In this document: positions 51,430 to 62,193 of the stretch, in pieces
How positions within the stretch are numbered: the first letter of the stretch is position 1
Layout of the letters: the number at the start of each line of letters is the position of its first letter
Source: Cydia pomonella
Lineage: Eukaryota; Arthropoda; Insecta; Lepidoptera; Tortricidae
Direction: 5' to 3'
Length of the DNA stretch: 64,000 nt
Assembly: GCF_033807575.1 (NCBI RefSeq)
Contig: NC_084725.1
Coordinates: forward strand, 5,491,001 to 5,555,000
Notes under the pieces: generated by a model
Database searches by the model: none
What the model was told of the DNA's origin: nothing
Seen by the model: only the letters and a program-made list of their open reading frames with translations
Position numbers and translations under genes: made by a program

Positions 51430-52869
51430 TGTGATGTGATGCACATGCATACGTATGTGTAGATTATAGAAACTCTCTATAGCAATTATCGGTAAGATCG
51501 TACGTACGATTTCACTATTGATTAGATTACACTTCGTTAACTACGTAATAAACTTTTAAAACAAAATGATTTTTTAAGCTTTGAAAGTTTTATAAGTTCA
51601 CATTTAAATTCTCTAAATTGATCAAAATAACGTTCAATTCCTTTCTTGGACATATATCTGTCAAGAAATAAAGAAGACTTTTAATTTAATTTCCTATGTG
51701 AATTGTCACATATCTAAATATTACTAAGCTCAAGATTATGTATCATTGAAATTATATAAACATGACCTTTCACGCTCAGTGCAATAGTTCCGATCGACTT
51801 CCGGTCTAAATTGTTTAAGTTCGGCCTTGCGAGTTGCCTTCGATGATTACAACAACTGTACAGTAATTAAGATTTCAGGTTCAGTCACAATAAGGTTTAT
51901 TGTGCTTCCTTGTGTTCGTCGATAAAATTAATTATCGACGCTTTAACTAAATTAGTGATCGTTCCAAGTTTTGATCATAAACAGTTAAATTAAAAACTTA
52001 TAAATAGAAAACTAAAAGTCGTTCGTTAGGGGGGGGGATATTGGCCAGCATTCTGGTCACCAGAAGCCTTCATAAGGCGCTTTGATAGCGATGCGCGCTT
52101 GTGCATTTTTTTGTATACTTCATGTCCACGTAGCTACTTGGATGACCGTAAATTATTCTATTTATCTTTCTTTTCTTCAATTTAAATTTAAAGGGCATTA
52201 TGACTGTTCTTTCGTGCTACCCACAAACGTAAATAAGAGAAAACCACAGCCAAGTGAACTGACCGCCGGTTGAAATATGAATGGTCTACTAATATACGGA
52301 GTACACAAGGTTGCCGTTCACCTCATCTTATTAAATATTTGAACTTATGATCTTTATAGATCATTACTACGTAACTTTGTGTATTAGTTTTGTCCACTCA
52401 CATTAATTCAGTTCAGTAGAACTGAACCTAGAATCTAGTAAGATTCTGTTCGCGACTTCAATGGATAGGAGTCATTAAACACATTCAACTGTATGTACAC
52501 CCCCCTTTTTTAATAGCTTTACAAAATTTGAAGAATATATTCTTCGAATAACAAGGTTGAACTTCTATTTCCCACCATAGCTCTAACTGTTTAGGTGAAT
52601 AAGGAGGACAACAACAAACGTGAATATCTGTAACTGTATCCCTTTTCAAGGAAATAAATGATTTGTGATTTACATATGATTATTGTGTGCCAGTAGGATT
52701 TATTAATGGAACTGATACTTATTTATTTATTTAAATTTAATTTTCACTGAGCCCCACTTTCTGCACCACTTTTGCCTTCATATAAGTTTGGACATCCCAA
52801 TAATAGGTAAGGTGTGGGTGAATATAATAAAAATACCCTAAAGTTGAATTTCAAATTAGTGCGGACCCA
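51430..52869. other. No gene recognised; G-run at 52,029
   Basis: GGGGGGGGGATATTGG at 52,029-52,044. CATATCTAAATATTAC and other AT-rich stretches. A C/T run CCCCCCTTTTTTAATAG lies near 52,500. No gene supported. Confidence 0.5.
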
Positions 52870-53238
52870 CCCATGGGACCCGGGTACGTCCTTAAACTAC
52901 GTCCTAAAGAGAGGTATGGGCATTGTGAATATCATCTCCCTTTGTGTGGTAGGGCACAGCACAGCGGATGTCATTCCAGATCTAGAGCAGAGCCCAACTG
53001 GGGAAGTACCTTCACCTTACAGAAAACCGCAGCCAAATAACACTAGACCCTACTCATAGTGTTGTGTTCCTGCCGGTGAGTAAGGTTGCCAGAGCTCAAC
53101 GAGGGGTAGGGAGCGTTTAGGGTCGGCAACGCGCATGTAACTCCTCTGGAGTTGCAGGCGTACATAGGCTACGGAAACTGCTTACCATCAGGCGGGCCGT
53201 ATGCTTGTTTGCCACCGACGAAGTATAAAAAAAAAGTT
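52870..53238 (+). repeat. Dispersed repeat family R1, copy D (fullest)
   Basis: Runs from CCATGGGACCCGGGTACGTC through the conserved frame to an A-run after CACCGACGAAGTAT. The frame 52,916-53,059 encodes 47 residues (MGIVNIISLC..., EQSPTGEVPSPYRKPQ) and stops at the conserved TAG. An in-frame upstream ATG extends it to 81 codons, but only the last 47 are shared between copies. Confidence 0.85.
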
Positions 53239-53261
53239 ACGTGGTCCTTGGCTATTGCGAT

Positions 53262-53548
53262 TTCATGTCTAAGTATATAAATAAATACATAGAAAACATC
53301 CATGACTCAGGAACAAATATTTGTAAGAAATAATCACAGAAACAAATGCCCTTACCAGCGGTGGCACTGGCAGCATGGTTGCATTTCTATCACCTGTCAC
53401 TATGCCTGTCTCTTTCGCACTTACAAACCTGTTAGAATGTGATAGACATGGTGACAGGCGTTAAAATGCGACCGTGCTAAGCCCGCTGGATTCGAACCCG
53501 GAACCTCCTGTTTCGTAGGCAGAGTACTCACTACGCTAGGAGGCCATT
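53262..53548 (-). mobile_element. SINE interrupted by a MITE
   Basis: Reverse SINE with body AACATCCATGACTCAGGAAC and inverted B box GATTCGAACCCGGAACC. Its head (AATGGCCTCCTAGCGTAGTG, read on the minus strand) differs from the 14.7-kb copy and may be another subfamily. It is split after CCCTTACCAG by the element at 53,359-53,488 and resumes at GATTCGAACCC with no bases lost. Confidence 0.8.
53359..53488. mobile_element. MITE nested in SINE (related to 24.1 kb)
   Basis: The left part CAGCGGTGGCAC...GTTGCATTTCTATCACCTGT and right part ACAGGCGTTAAAATGCGACC...GCCCGCTG are imperfect inverted repeats. GTCACTATGCCTGTC and its complement are shared with the hairpin at 24,142-24,222. Confidence 0.8.
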
Positions 53549-55215
53549 AAAATATAAGTAACTATTTCTTAAATCATCAGTTGCATGTCATCGATGTAAT
53601 CTTACCGTGTCCCAAAAGCATCCTACGTCAGTATAAACGCAACCTTACATAGGTACTTTCACAATCTCCGATGAAAGGTCAAACGGTGTAGATATGTGTG
53701 CGTCTATAAACTGTGTGTGTGTGTGTGTGTGTGATGCTCCCGCGCATCTCCATTGGCTTTCTATTTTCGGCCGGTAAATCTAACAGATTCAAGTTATTAA
53801 ACGCTTATTAACTACTTAACTGTTTTATTGCCTGTAATTGGTAAATTGCGATAATGAAGAGGGAAGAATAGCTTTTCTATTTAAATTTAATTTCGGGAGA
53901 AAACGGTTTTCAAGTACTAAATCTTAACAAATCACTTCGATTATGATGTCGATCGCTTCAGCATAATATATTCTAGGTTTATAGGTTTCGCTTTTTTGAA
54001 AAAAAAAAAAGAAAAATTTGTAAAAGTATGTACCAATACATTACCACTCGAAACCTTTACGTAAGAACCCTAAGTATAATTGTAACATCACGCTACATTG
54101 ACTGATGGATGAATACTGAAGTCAAAGGTTAAAATATAATTTTAATTAGAAGAGTATAAGAACCTACGAAACGTTCTCATTCTGACTTAAATATTAGAAA
54201 CCAAATGCTATTATAACATTTATAGCATATAATTTGCTTAGTATAAAAACGGGAATTAATCGCGTATTAAATTAAACAAAACCAAGTGCGAGTAGTTCGA
54301 AAAACTCGCGCGGCTAGGAGATGTTGATGTCAACTTTAGCCAGTCTTCTCCGAGACCACGGGGACAACGCCGTCCACGAAAAGTCGGAGGTAAATTTAAG
54401 TTAAAAATTGTGAAAGCTTAAATCAACGTAATTTGTGTATTTTTATTAACAGACAAGAATGATACAAGGTCATGTTGGATAAAAGAAACATAGTTACTTA
54501 GTATAATTTATTCAGAGCGAGAGAAACAGTAGGTATAAATGTTTACCAGTGTTTCCCGTACCCCATCCCATCCAACCTCATATCAGTTAACGTTATGGAT
54601 CGTGTCATTCACGAAGACGCGTGCCTTGAGTCGTATGGTTATGTTAAGACCGCTTAGATTTGAAAAATCTGCACGTCATCGTGGATGACACGTACTATAG
54701 ATACAAATAAAAAAAGAATATTGCAAATATTAATCCACAAGAGCCACTTAGCTATCAACTCTTCGACATCGTTTTTAAGAAAAAATTTCATCTTTTATTG
54801 ACAAGAATAATTTGATTGTTATTTAATTAATTTAACTTAAAGGATAACAACATTAGATAACAAATATGTACCTAATGTTTACTTCTCAAGTTCTCATACA
54901 GATTAGGCCTAAAATGGACAGTAAGGGACTCCATATATGAGTGACATTGTTCACTATACTTAGTCATGCATCACTACACTAACTACTGTCACATTGTGAT
55001 TGTGACAATTGTGACATAACAGTGTCATAACCACACAATGGGGCTTTTTTCTATACTATTATGAAGTGTTATATCATTGTCTAAAATGAACCTTATCATA
55101 TTTTGAATGGATATTTTAGTAGCGGAAATTCCGTTTATTTTTTTCCGTAATGCAATTTGGTATAGGATTATCTGTTAAATAGATCAGTTTGGTGACAGTT
55201 GTCAGTTTCAAGGTC
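53549..55215. other. No gene recognised; GT microsatellite and repeat scrap
   Basis: (GT)n lies at 53,711-53,731. The stretch 54,285-54,400 (CGAGTAGTTCGAAAAACTCG, GGGACAACGCCGTCCACGAA) looks exon-like but resembles a dispersed repeat. GTCACATTGTGATTGTGAC at 54,988 is a small hairpin. Confidence 0.45.
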
Positions 55216-55387
55216 AGTTTTTGTTTCTATATATGTTTTACTAGCTACTTAGTCTTAACAATAAGTAACGTTTTTTTTTTATATCTAACAATTCATTAGT
55301 AAGTTTTTGTTTCTATATATGTTTTACTAGCTACTTAGCCTTAACAATAAGTAACGTTTTTTTTTTATATCTAACAATTCATTAGTA
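55216..55387. repeat. Recent 86-bp tandem duplication
   Basis: 55,216-55,301 and 55,302-55,387 are identical except for one base (AGTCTTAAC versus AGCCTTAAC), including a run of ten T in both. Confidence 0.95.
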
Positions 55388-55666
55388 AGTTATAAAGTTT
55401 TTTGTTACGATAATTTTAACCCGTAAGTGACCCGTAAGTAAGAAACAAGTCTCTAAAACTCAAGATATATCGACAAACATGAATGATATGAAACAACAGA
55501 TAGTCTAATATAAAATTTAACCGCAAACACCTACTTTAAATTACAAAAGTAAGCCAATTAAATGATGCTACAAGCAATTACTTAAGAAACAAGTATCAAA
55601 AAGATAAATATTGAGAACAGATAACTTGTTTTCAAAACCATAAAATGCTTCCTACAACGACTTCGT
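55388..55666. other. No gene recognised
   Basis: AT-rich with no features. Confidence 0.5.
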
Positions 55667-55806
55667 ACGGTCGAGTTCATAAACATCTTTACACGCTTAC
55701 GTTCCAAAAATATATTTACACTACCTTATTGTTAGTGTCACAGGCCTCCACTGTGCATAATTTTTTGGGCGTTTGGCTTGTAAAGATGTTTGTGAACTTG
55801 ACAGTA
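55667..55806. mobile_element. MITE with about 30-bp inverted ends
   Basis: ACGGTCGAGTTCATAAACAT at the left pairs with the right end, in reverse TACTGTCAAGTTCACAAACA, and both continue to TCTTTACA. GTTCCAAAAATA and the CCCAAAAAATT counterpart extend the pairing. The 60-codon frame inside is incidental. Confidence 0.75.
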
Positions 55807-56419
55807 CCATCGTTGTCTGTTACTTGACAATTCATAAACCGTAGTGCAACTGTGTTAAAAAACGTCATTCGATACACGTGCGGAAATGTCATTCTTTCCG
55901 TACTAGCATCGAAATATACTATGCCATACAGTAAGCGCTCTTTCCATACAATACTGTGTCCATTTAAGAACTACAGACAAACTAATAAACTTCGGACATT
56001 TTCAAAAATACACACACTTATAAAAGAACGACTACCTATCGAGCCCAAAGAAGAATTATCGAACTTTTGGCATCTCATCTTGAGCATCTTAATTCTAAAG
56101 ACGTGAATTATTACTTAATCTTCCTAACGAAATTACGGTTGATCATTAGATAGGCTCAAAATGCTGCTAACTATTATACCATCGATCGAAAGAGGCTTAA
56201 CCTAAATCACACCAGATGGTGCTGATCGCTAAGTGTGTTAATTACCTACATCGCTGGCTATAAACCATTGATAATCGTAGTCGTTTTTATCTATACAGCT
56301 TCCAGGAAGCTGATTCTGTTTTCACATTTTGATATGGTTTTCTCATTTTGACACGACCACGAGTCGTGTTACTCGCGTTATCAGACTCTCTTACGCCACC
56401 TACGAGTAAAATGTTAATT
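55807..56419. other. No gene recognised
   Basis: An 84-codon frame at 55,852-56,106 has no domain. ACGACCACGAGTCGTG near 56,350 is a short palindrome-like site. Confidence 0.5.
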
Positions 56420-56695
56420 TATTTAAACTTTATTGCACAGTAAAAATTGTACACGAGGCGAACTTAATCCCAGAAGGCATTCTCTGCCAGATGACCTTCA
56501 ATAGATTGATTAAAATTTAACTTATTTTAATTTGACTTATATCTACCCTTTTATGAGCCATCTCTCTAACATCCTGCACCAAACTTATTATTTCTGCTTA
56601 GCCCAATGGTTGACTGGTAGAGAATGAACGAAGACGTTAAGTCTGCCATTTTTACTCTTTTCTGTTAATTTGTGCAATAAAGTTTTTAATAAATA
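56420..56695. repeat. Inverted pair of retroposon 3' ends
   Basis: 56,422-56,500 (AACTTTATTGCACAG..., GGCATTCTCTGCCAG) is the reverse complement, with divergence, of 56,610-56,683 (GACTGGTAGAGAATG..., GTTAATTTGTGCAATAAAG). Each looks like a LINE or SINE tail. The second ends in TAATAAATAAATAAAT. Confidence 0.7.
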
Positions 56696-56769
56696 AATAA
56701 ATTATGCTGTTTAATGTGCTATTATTATTTTAGATTCGGTATGCTAAATTTAATGTGTTACTTAGGTAT

Positions 56770-56974
56770 AGGGAGCGTGCATGAACTGTAGGAGGCAGCA
56801 CTGGAGCCGTCAGATTTTTGGCGCGAGGCGTAAATGTGATGTTTATTATTCCGATGTAGCCCACAAGATGGCACCACTTACTATGCACAAGAAGACACGT
56901 GACGTGTAAATGTACATGTTTATGGTTCCGATTCAGGTCACAAGATGGCAGACCCTCCAACGCGCACGGTCTCT
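56770..56974. mobile_element. MITE-like element (AGGGAGCGTGCA type)
   Basis: Starts AGGGAGCGTGCATGAACTG and ends GCGCACGGTCTCT, whose complement AGAGACCGTGC is an imperfect terminal repeat. TA lies outside both ends. It is the uninterrupted relative of 30,402-30,700. The 76-codon minus frame over it is a shadow. Confidence 0.7.
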
Positions 56975-57514
56975 ATACAATTTAAAGATTTAGTCTATGA
57001 CTATAAAGTCCATGCACTAAAAATTTTGTGACAAAATACACCGCTCTGTTTCTCCCAAAATCAACGCTAATTTGAAAGTTATCGGGTACTTCCGCTTTCT
57101 CCGCCATCTTGGATAATGAGGGCCGATTACGCTTTATTGCATTACGCTTGTTAAGCTAACGAGTAAGGCATCCAAAAATATGTTTTAAAATTGTCATTGT
57201 CAGACTGGTAGCCTAAATTCACTGACGAACCTAGATATTTTGGTTTATGCATTGGTGGACCGTGGACCTCAAGAGTAAGTCAGTTTCACCACGTTTTCCA
57301 ATCGAATTTTAAGAATTTTGACATTTTTCTTTATTTTTTAGCTGCGCTTAATGTCAATTTAATATTAAATTTATTAAAAACGGTCTACTTCCAAGTAGTG
57401 TGTTAACATTAATAACATAAGGATTAGAAAGGATGAGTAACTCATTTTTTTTTTACTTGGTAAGATTAAGAAATAAAGTTAATTTTATAAACGAAACGTT
57501 CTTTACTTAAACAG
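56975..57514. other. No gene recognised
   Basis: AT-rich with no long frames. Confidence 0.5.
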
Positions 57515-57628
57515 AACGCGCATGTATTAACTCCTCTGGAGTTGCAGGCGTACATAGGCTACGGAGACTGCTTACCAGCAGGCGGGCCGTATGCTTGTTT
57601 GCCACCGACGACGTATTTAAAAAAACAG
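57515..57628 (+). repeat. Dispersed repeat family R1, copy E (3' end only)
   Basis: Matches only the last 110 bp of the family: CGCGCATGTATTAACTCCTC to GCCACCGACGACGTATTTAAA. Its start is abrupt, which suggests 5' truncation. Confidence 0.8.
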
Positions 57629-57870
57629 ACCTTAATTATTAATGCCATATTCGTATAATTTTAATTCAGATAATATTTTTATCGAGTTTTTGATGTTGTA
57701 AACGATTGAATGCTTTTAAACAAGGCATGTTTAATGTATGTTGTGAGCAGGAAACAATTAAATATAGTACTCGATTACACGTAGTAAAATTATTTATATA
57801 CTCGATTAAAAAAAATTACAAAAAGTACCTAATTGACTTTATTTATGTCTTAAGTCGTAAAGATCCTGAT

Positions 57871-58690
57871 AAGGTATATTACATATCGAATCGGACAAAG
57901 TGCCAAAAATATGTAGTAAACTCGGGTTACATTCACCCTAAGGGGTAACATTACCCACCCACAAAACCTTATTTTAATGGTTAAATAATTAATTAAAAAC
58001 GACATCATGTGGTTAATCCGTTTAGGGCAATCTTTAAGTAAGGTTGTCTGGAAGAGATCGCTCTTTAGCGATAAGATCGCCTGTTGTCTGTCTCTATCAT
58101 TAATCAATTGTTTTTCTTTAAGCTGTACCTTTTACTGAGGTGGGCCAATAAAGAGTCATCTATCTTTGGGGGTCGATTCAAAGAATTTATGAATTGAATA
58201 AAATGAGAAGAGAAGTATGAGCACTGTGAATGTCATCTCGCTTTGTGTGGTAGGGCACAGCACAGCGGATGTCATTCCAGATCTAGAGCAGAGCCCAACT
58301 GGGGAATTACCTCCACCTTACAAACCGAAGCCGAACCTAAATAACACTAGACCCTACTCATAGTGTTGTGTTCCTGCCGGTGAGTAAGGTTGCCAGAGCT
58401 CAACAAGGGGAGGGAGGCTTGTTAGGGTCGGCAACGCGCATGTAACTCCTCTGGAGTTGCAGGCGTACATAGGCTACGGAGACTGCTTACCACCAGGCGG
58501 GCCGGATGCTTGTTTGCCACCGACGTAGTTAAAAAAAATAATAATAATGGGTTTTTATAGGTGGGTAATGTTACCCTCTAGGGCTAATGTAGACATAACC
58601 CTAGTATACCGTGCACCCTACCTGAATATATGGGCAATACGGGCGTGCATACATATTTTTGGCACTTTGTCCGTGTTGATATCTAATACC
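57871..58690. repeat. Long inverted repeat enclosing R1 copy F
   Basis: 57,871-57,960 (AAGGTATATTACATATCGAA, CGGACAAAGTGCCAAAAATA, GGGTAACATTACCCACC) is the reverse complement, with gaps, of 58,558-58,690. The arms are about 90 and 133 bp and the spacer about 600 bp, which includes repeat copy F. Confidence 0.7.
58205..58545 (+). repeat. Dispersed repeat family R1, copy F
   Basis: Carries the family frame at 58,217-58,363: 48 residues beginning MSTVNVISLC with EQSPTGELPPPYKPKP, one codon longer than the other three because of an in-frame insertion, and the same TAG stop. It ends in an A-rich AAAAAAATAATAATAAT tail. Confidence 0.8.
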
Positions 58691-59058
58691 TTGACTGAAC
58701 AAGTTAAACCAATTTCCCTCTAGAGCGATAAAAGGCATATTGTACCGTAACAATATGCCTGAAACCGCAAGAATGTTGCCAATATTATATGTTGCATGGT
58801 GCATCTCAAAACATGTCTACACGTGGCCTCGGAGCTAGCTGTTACTTGACCCCAAACCTCGTTTAATTTATTTTTAATCAGGGCTCACGCGTATACTGGT
58901 CAATTGCTAAGTGGTTGCGCTTATTGCGAAGATCTGTGAGCGCTGGATTCCACGTATTTCTACATGTAGCTTAAGTATGTAGATTAACATAAATTATAGG
59001 CACTTGTTCTCGCTACTATTTCCTGACAACTTTGTTGCCTGAAAGTATGGTGTTCGTG
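58691..59058. other. No gene recognised
   Basis: Short imperfect inverted repeat GGCATATTGTACCGTAACAATATGCC at 58,735-58,760. No coding signal. Confidence 0.5.
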
Positions 59059-59314
59059 TGCGTCAAATCCGATAGTTCTTATTTTTTGCAAACCTCGAGC
59101 GCCGAACGAACGCAACTTGCCAAAAATCGAAAAACCAGCGAAAATTTCAGTTTTTGTTTTTTATTGGGCGATTATAACGCTAAAGGACTAGTTTTTCAAC
59201 CGCGAATTTTTTTTTTCGTTCGGGTCTCGAGGTATCAAACTTAGATTAGTCATTGGGCCAACATCATAAACAAGAAGAAGCCTGTAACAAATAAGAACTA
59301 CCGGATTTGACGCA
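59059..59314. mobile_element. MITE with 24-bp ends and an inner stem
   Basis: TGCGTCAAATCCGATAGTTC at the left and the right end, in reverse TGCGTCAAATCCGGTAGTTC, match over 26 bp with one difference. An inner pair CCTCGAGCGCCGAACGAA / TTCGTTCGGGTCTCGAGG (about 59,094 and 59,216) extends the fold. The 70-codon frame is incidental. Confidence 0.8.
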
Positions 59315-62062
59315 ATTATAACGCAATTACAACATACCTTAGTCTAGACAGTATAATTATGCAGTCAAGTATATGTTCATATTTTTACTGGTAGCTTAAA
59401 ATCACGGTATACCAATATTCATGTGTAGTCTATATACCATAAGGGCGTATAGTGTTGTTCTTGTTTTTTTAATATGCTAATATCGATATTAACAGTTGGC
59501 GATCGTAGCCCAAACCATTAACCTCAATGTATTTGATATTTATGCGCGATTGAAATCATAAATTCTAACGTATTCTAGGATTACTGTCTCTAAAAATAAA
59601 CATGTTTGAAATATTACAGTTTAAAGTCTGTAGTTCACTTTTTGGCAGTATATTTATGATAAATAGTGTTGACTCAATTGAGCAAGTAATTAATTAATTC
59701 ACGGAGGCCACGACGCCACGACCCTCTGCAATGAAGAAAACACGACACAAGGAGGACGAATTGAGCAAGTAGGTATTTATTTTAGGTTTACAGTAAACAA
59801 TAAACATCAAGGTATTTTGGATACGCCTAGGTGTTCCAAATATAAAGAATAGGTAATAACATAACTTAATGCTGTAATAGTACAAACAAATGAACATAAA
59901 AGGCAATAAATAGATACATTGTTTACGCTTCTTTGTCACAAATGTACCTAATCAAATTTGATAATGCTTTGTTCAATATGTTGCTTTGTTGCTGTTTGTA
60001 TGTCATATTTTAGTAAGTAATTAATATATGTTATTTATATGTAAAATTAAAGACAGAAAAAAAGAAAATAGGTTGCGACTTTTTCATCCGCAATAAGTAT
60101 AGATATCGCAAATTAACAAGGATCATCACTTAGTCACACTTGAGTCTCGCAAAAACTATCGATAAAATCGTCGATAAAAAGTAATCGGTCGAGATCTGTA
60201 TCGATATCCGTGAACACTCGACACTACAAGTCTCATTTTCAAAAAGGTCTTAGTGCTTTTAAAGGTTAACGCACATAAGTCGTTTTTCTACAAAAGTAAG
60301 GAGGTATATGTAGTGACCCAGTGCGATGCAGGTTTGCGCGCGGTGCCAGTGCCAGCGTTTTTGTAGATGTCAAAGAATTTTAAACCTTATTTTGTTGGAA
60401 TAAGCCGTATTTGTTGACATGGTTTTGACGTCGACTATATCCTGTAAGGTGACATGGTTTGTAAGGTTGTACTGGTTTATGTTCGTTGGTAATGTAGATA
60501 CTAAACTTAAGTTAACAAGTGTCTCGCTCAGTCGCAGCAGCAGTTTTGTTTTACGGTTGACTTTTGTTTGATTAACAAAAATGAAATGTGTTTGAAATAA
60601 AAACAGAACAAATTATTTTGACTCTACAACTACTTACTACAATATATCTATGCTAAACGACTTTTTTGTACGCCGGACCCTTTTTTATTAGTTTTTTTAT
60701 AATATCTCACATCCGCGTTCTAGTATACCTATGGGTACGACGGATAACCATGTTGCATATATATGTTCTTTAGTTTGTAAACTGACTTTGAGAAATTGTT
60801 TTATCCCTTTACCGCAGAAAGCCATATATGGCGGATATGATATCCAATTCTATTGACAGCTATTAAAGTTCAAATTTTAACAAATATTTTATATTACATG
60901 CGATAAGGGGTTAAATAGACTCGAAGATTTGTTTCCTACAATAAAAAGGAAGTAAACAGAGAAAGTAGAGGTGGATGGGTAGATTTGTTACCTTCTATAC
61001 GTTAAAGTATTTTTGATATATTATTGTATACAAACGTAGATCGTGTTTTTAGGCAAAAGCTCTTTATTCTACAAGTTAGAAAAAATAATTCTACATTGTT
61101 TTCTACTGTTTTTTATTAGATTTATGTATTTTCATACATTGACAAAAGTAAGGACGCTAAGCACGAAGAATTTCCAGCATTTCCTATCTCGCGCATAGCT
61201 ATATTGTTGTCCCACTCGCGGACTGCTGGCATCAACATAATTAATAATTATAGAGAGAGAGATACGAAATGGCGCGTCAATGCAATAAATTCTTCATGAT
61301 GATTAGCGTCTTCATCCGCTGACACTGGGTCGTCCCTTCAATTCCAGCCGTGCCACTTGCTAAACGATTCGGTGTGGTCATAAAATGGTTTGCGGTCAAA
61401 TAGCTAATATGGCGGACATTATTTTAAAACGGTATGTTGATTGCTCTTTGGTAGGCTTAAACATTTAAAGCATGTAGTAGAAATCTCGTTGAGTATAGTG
61501 GTTATTTTAGCCCGTTTCCCGAAACTTTGGTACCAGTTAGAGGGAGTCGGCATTCGCACTATCTCCCCTCTGCCGAATCACATGCCCAACTGGGCATAGA
61601 GTGGTGCGTGTTGTGACTCGACTGTACATAAAAAGAGATCGAGGTGTGCAAGATTTGTCTTTGACGTGTGTCATTTTCTATGTATATGTGTCGTCATTAT
61701 AGATTAGATTTTGTAAGTAGTGAGAAGTGCAAAAAAATGGCAGAACGATTTGTACGGTACGATATTGCTTGGGGTCCTCCCTTCAGACGTGTCGGAAGCC
61801 GGTGTTGCTTGAAGCTAGTTAGTTAATACATTATGTATTCTATTTTAATCTGTATTAGAGAGGGTTTTTTTTTGTTTCACAAGTCAAACGTACCTAATGC
61901 TATTTTTATTTACACATACTTAAGTACGCTGTCAAAACACTTTATTGGCGGTTGTCGGTATAGTTTAAATCGGTACTTAAACTGCAATTACAGTTTAATT
62001 TTACCTTCGATTCCCCCTCCGTATTTTTTACACGAATACGGTGAAGTAGAAATAAATATATA
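59315..62062. other. No gene recognised; CGATA cluster at 60,157-60,206
   Basis: No frame above 105 codons and no domain seen. TATCGATA occurs twice with a third CGATA between (60,157, 60,172 and 60,199). A repeat-like stretch lies at 60,270-60,360. Confidence 0.5.
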
Positions 62063-62193
62063 TAGTCTGTCAAACAACTTTGTCAGTAGAAAAAGGCGCA
62101 AAATTCAAATTTTCTATGGGGTGATAACCCTTCGCGCCTACATTTTTTAAATTTGCCGCTTTTTTCTATTGAAGGATTTGGCTTGACAGACTA
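62063..62193. mobile_element. MITE flanked by TA
   Basis: TAGTCTGTCAAACAACTTTG at the left pairs with the right end, in reverse TAGTCTGTCAAGCCAAATCC, with the inner pair TAGAAAAAGGCG/CGCTTTTTTCTA. TA at both ends suggests a Tc1/mariner-type origin. A half copy lies at 22,690-22,745. It overlaps a 105-codon frame that is therefore unlikely to be a gene. Confidence 0.8.

Noticed and set aside
54285..54400. Exon-like stretch: ATGTTGATGTCAACT frame followed by TCGGAGGTAAAT donor
   Set aside because: The GGGACAACGCCGTCCACGAA part resembles a lepidopteran dispersed repeat and no acceptor-bounded exon pair was found.
61833..62150. 105-codon plus-strand frame
   Set aside because: Its second part lies in the MITE at 62,063-62,193 and the rest has no recognisable domain.
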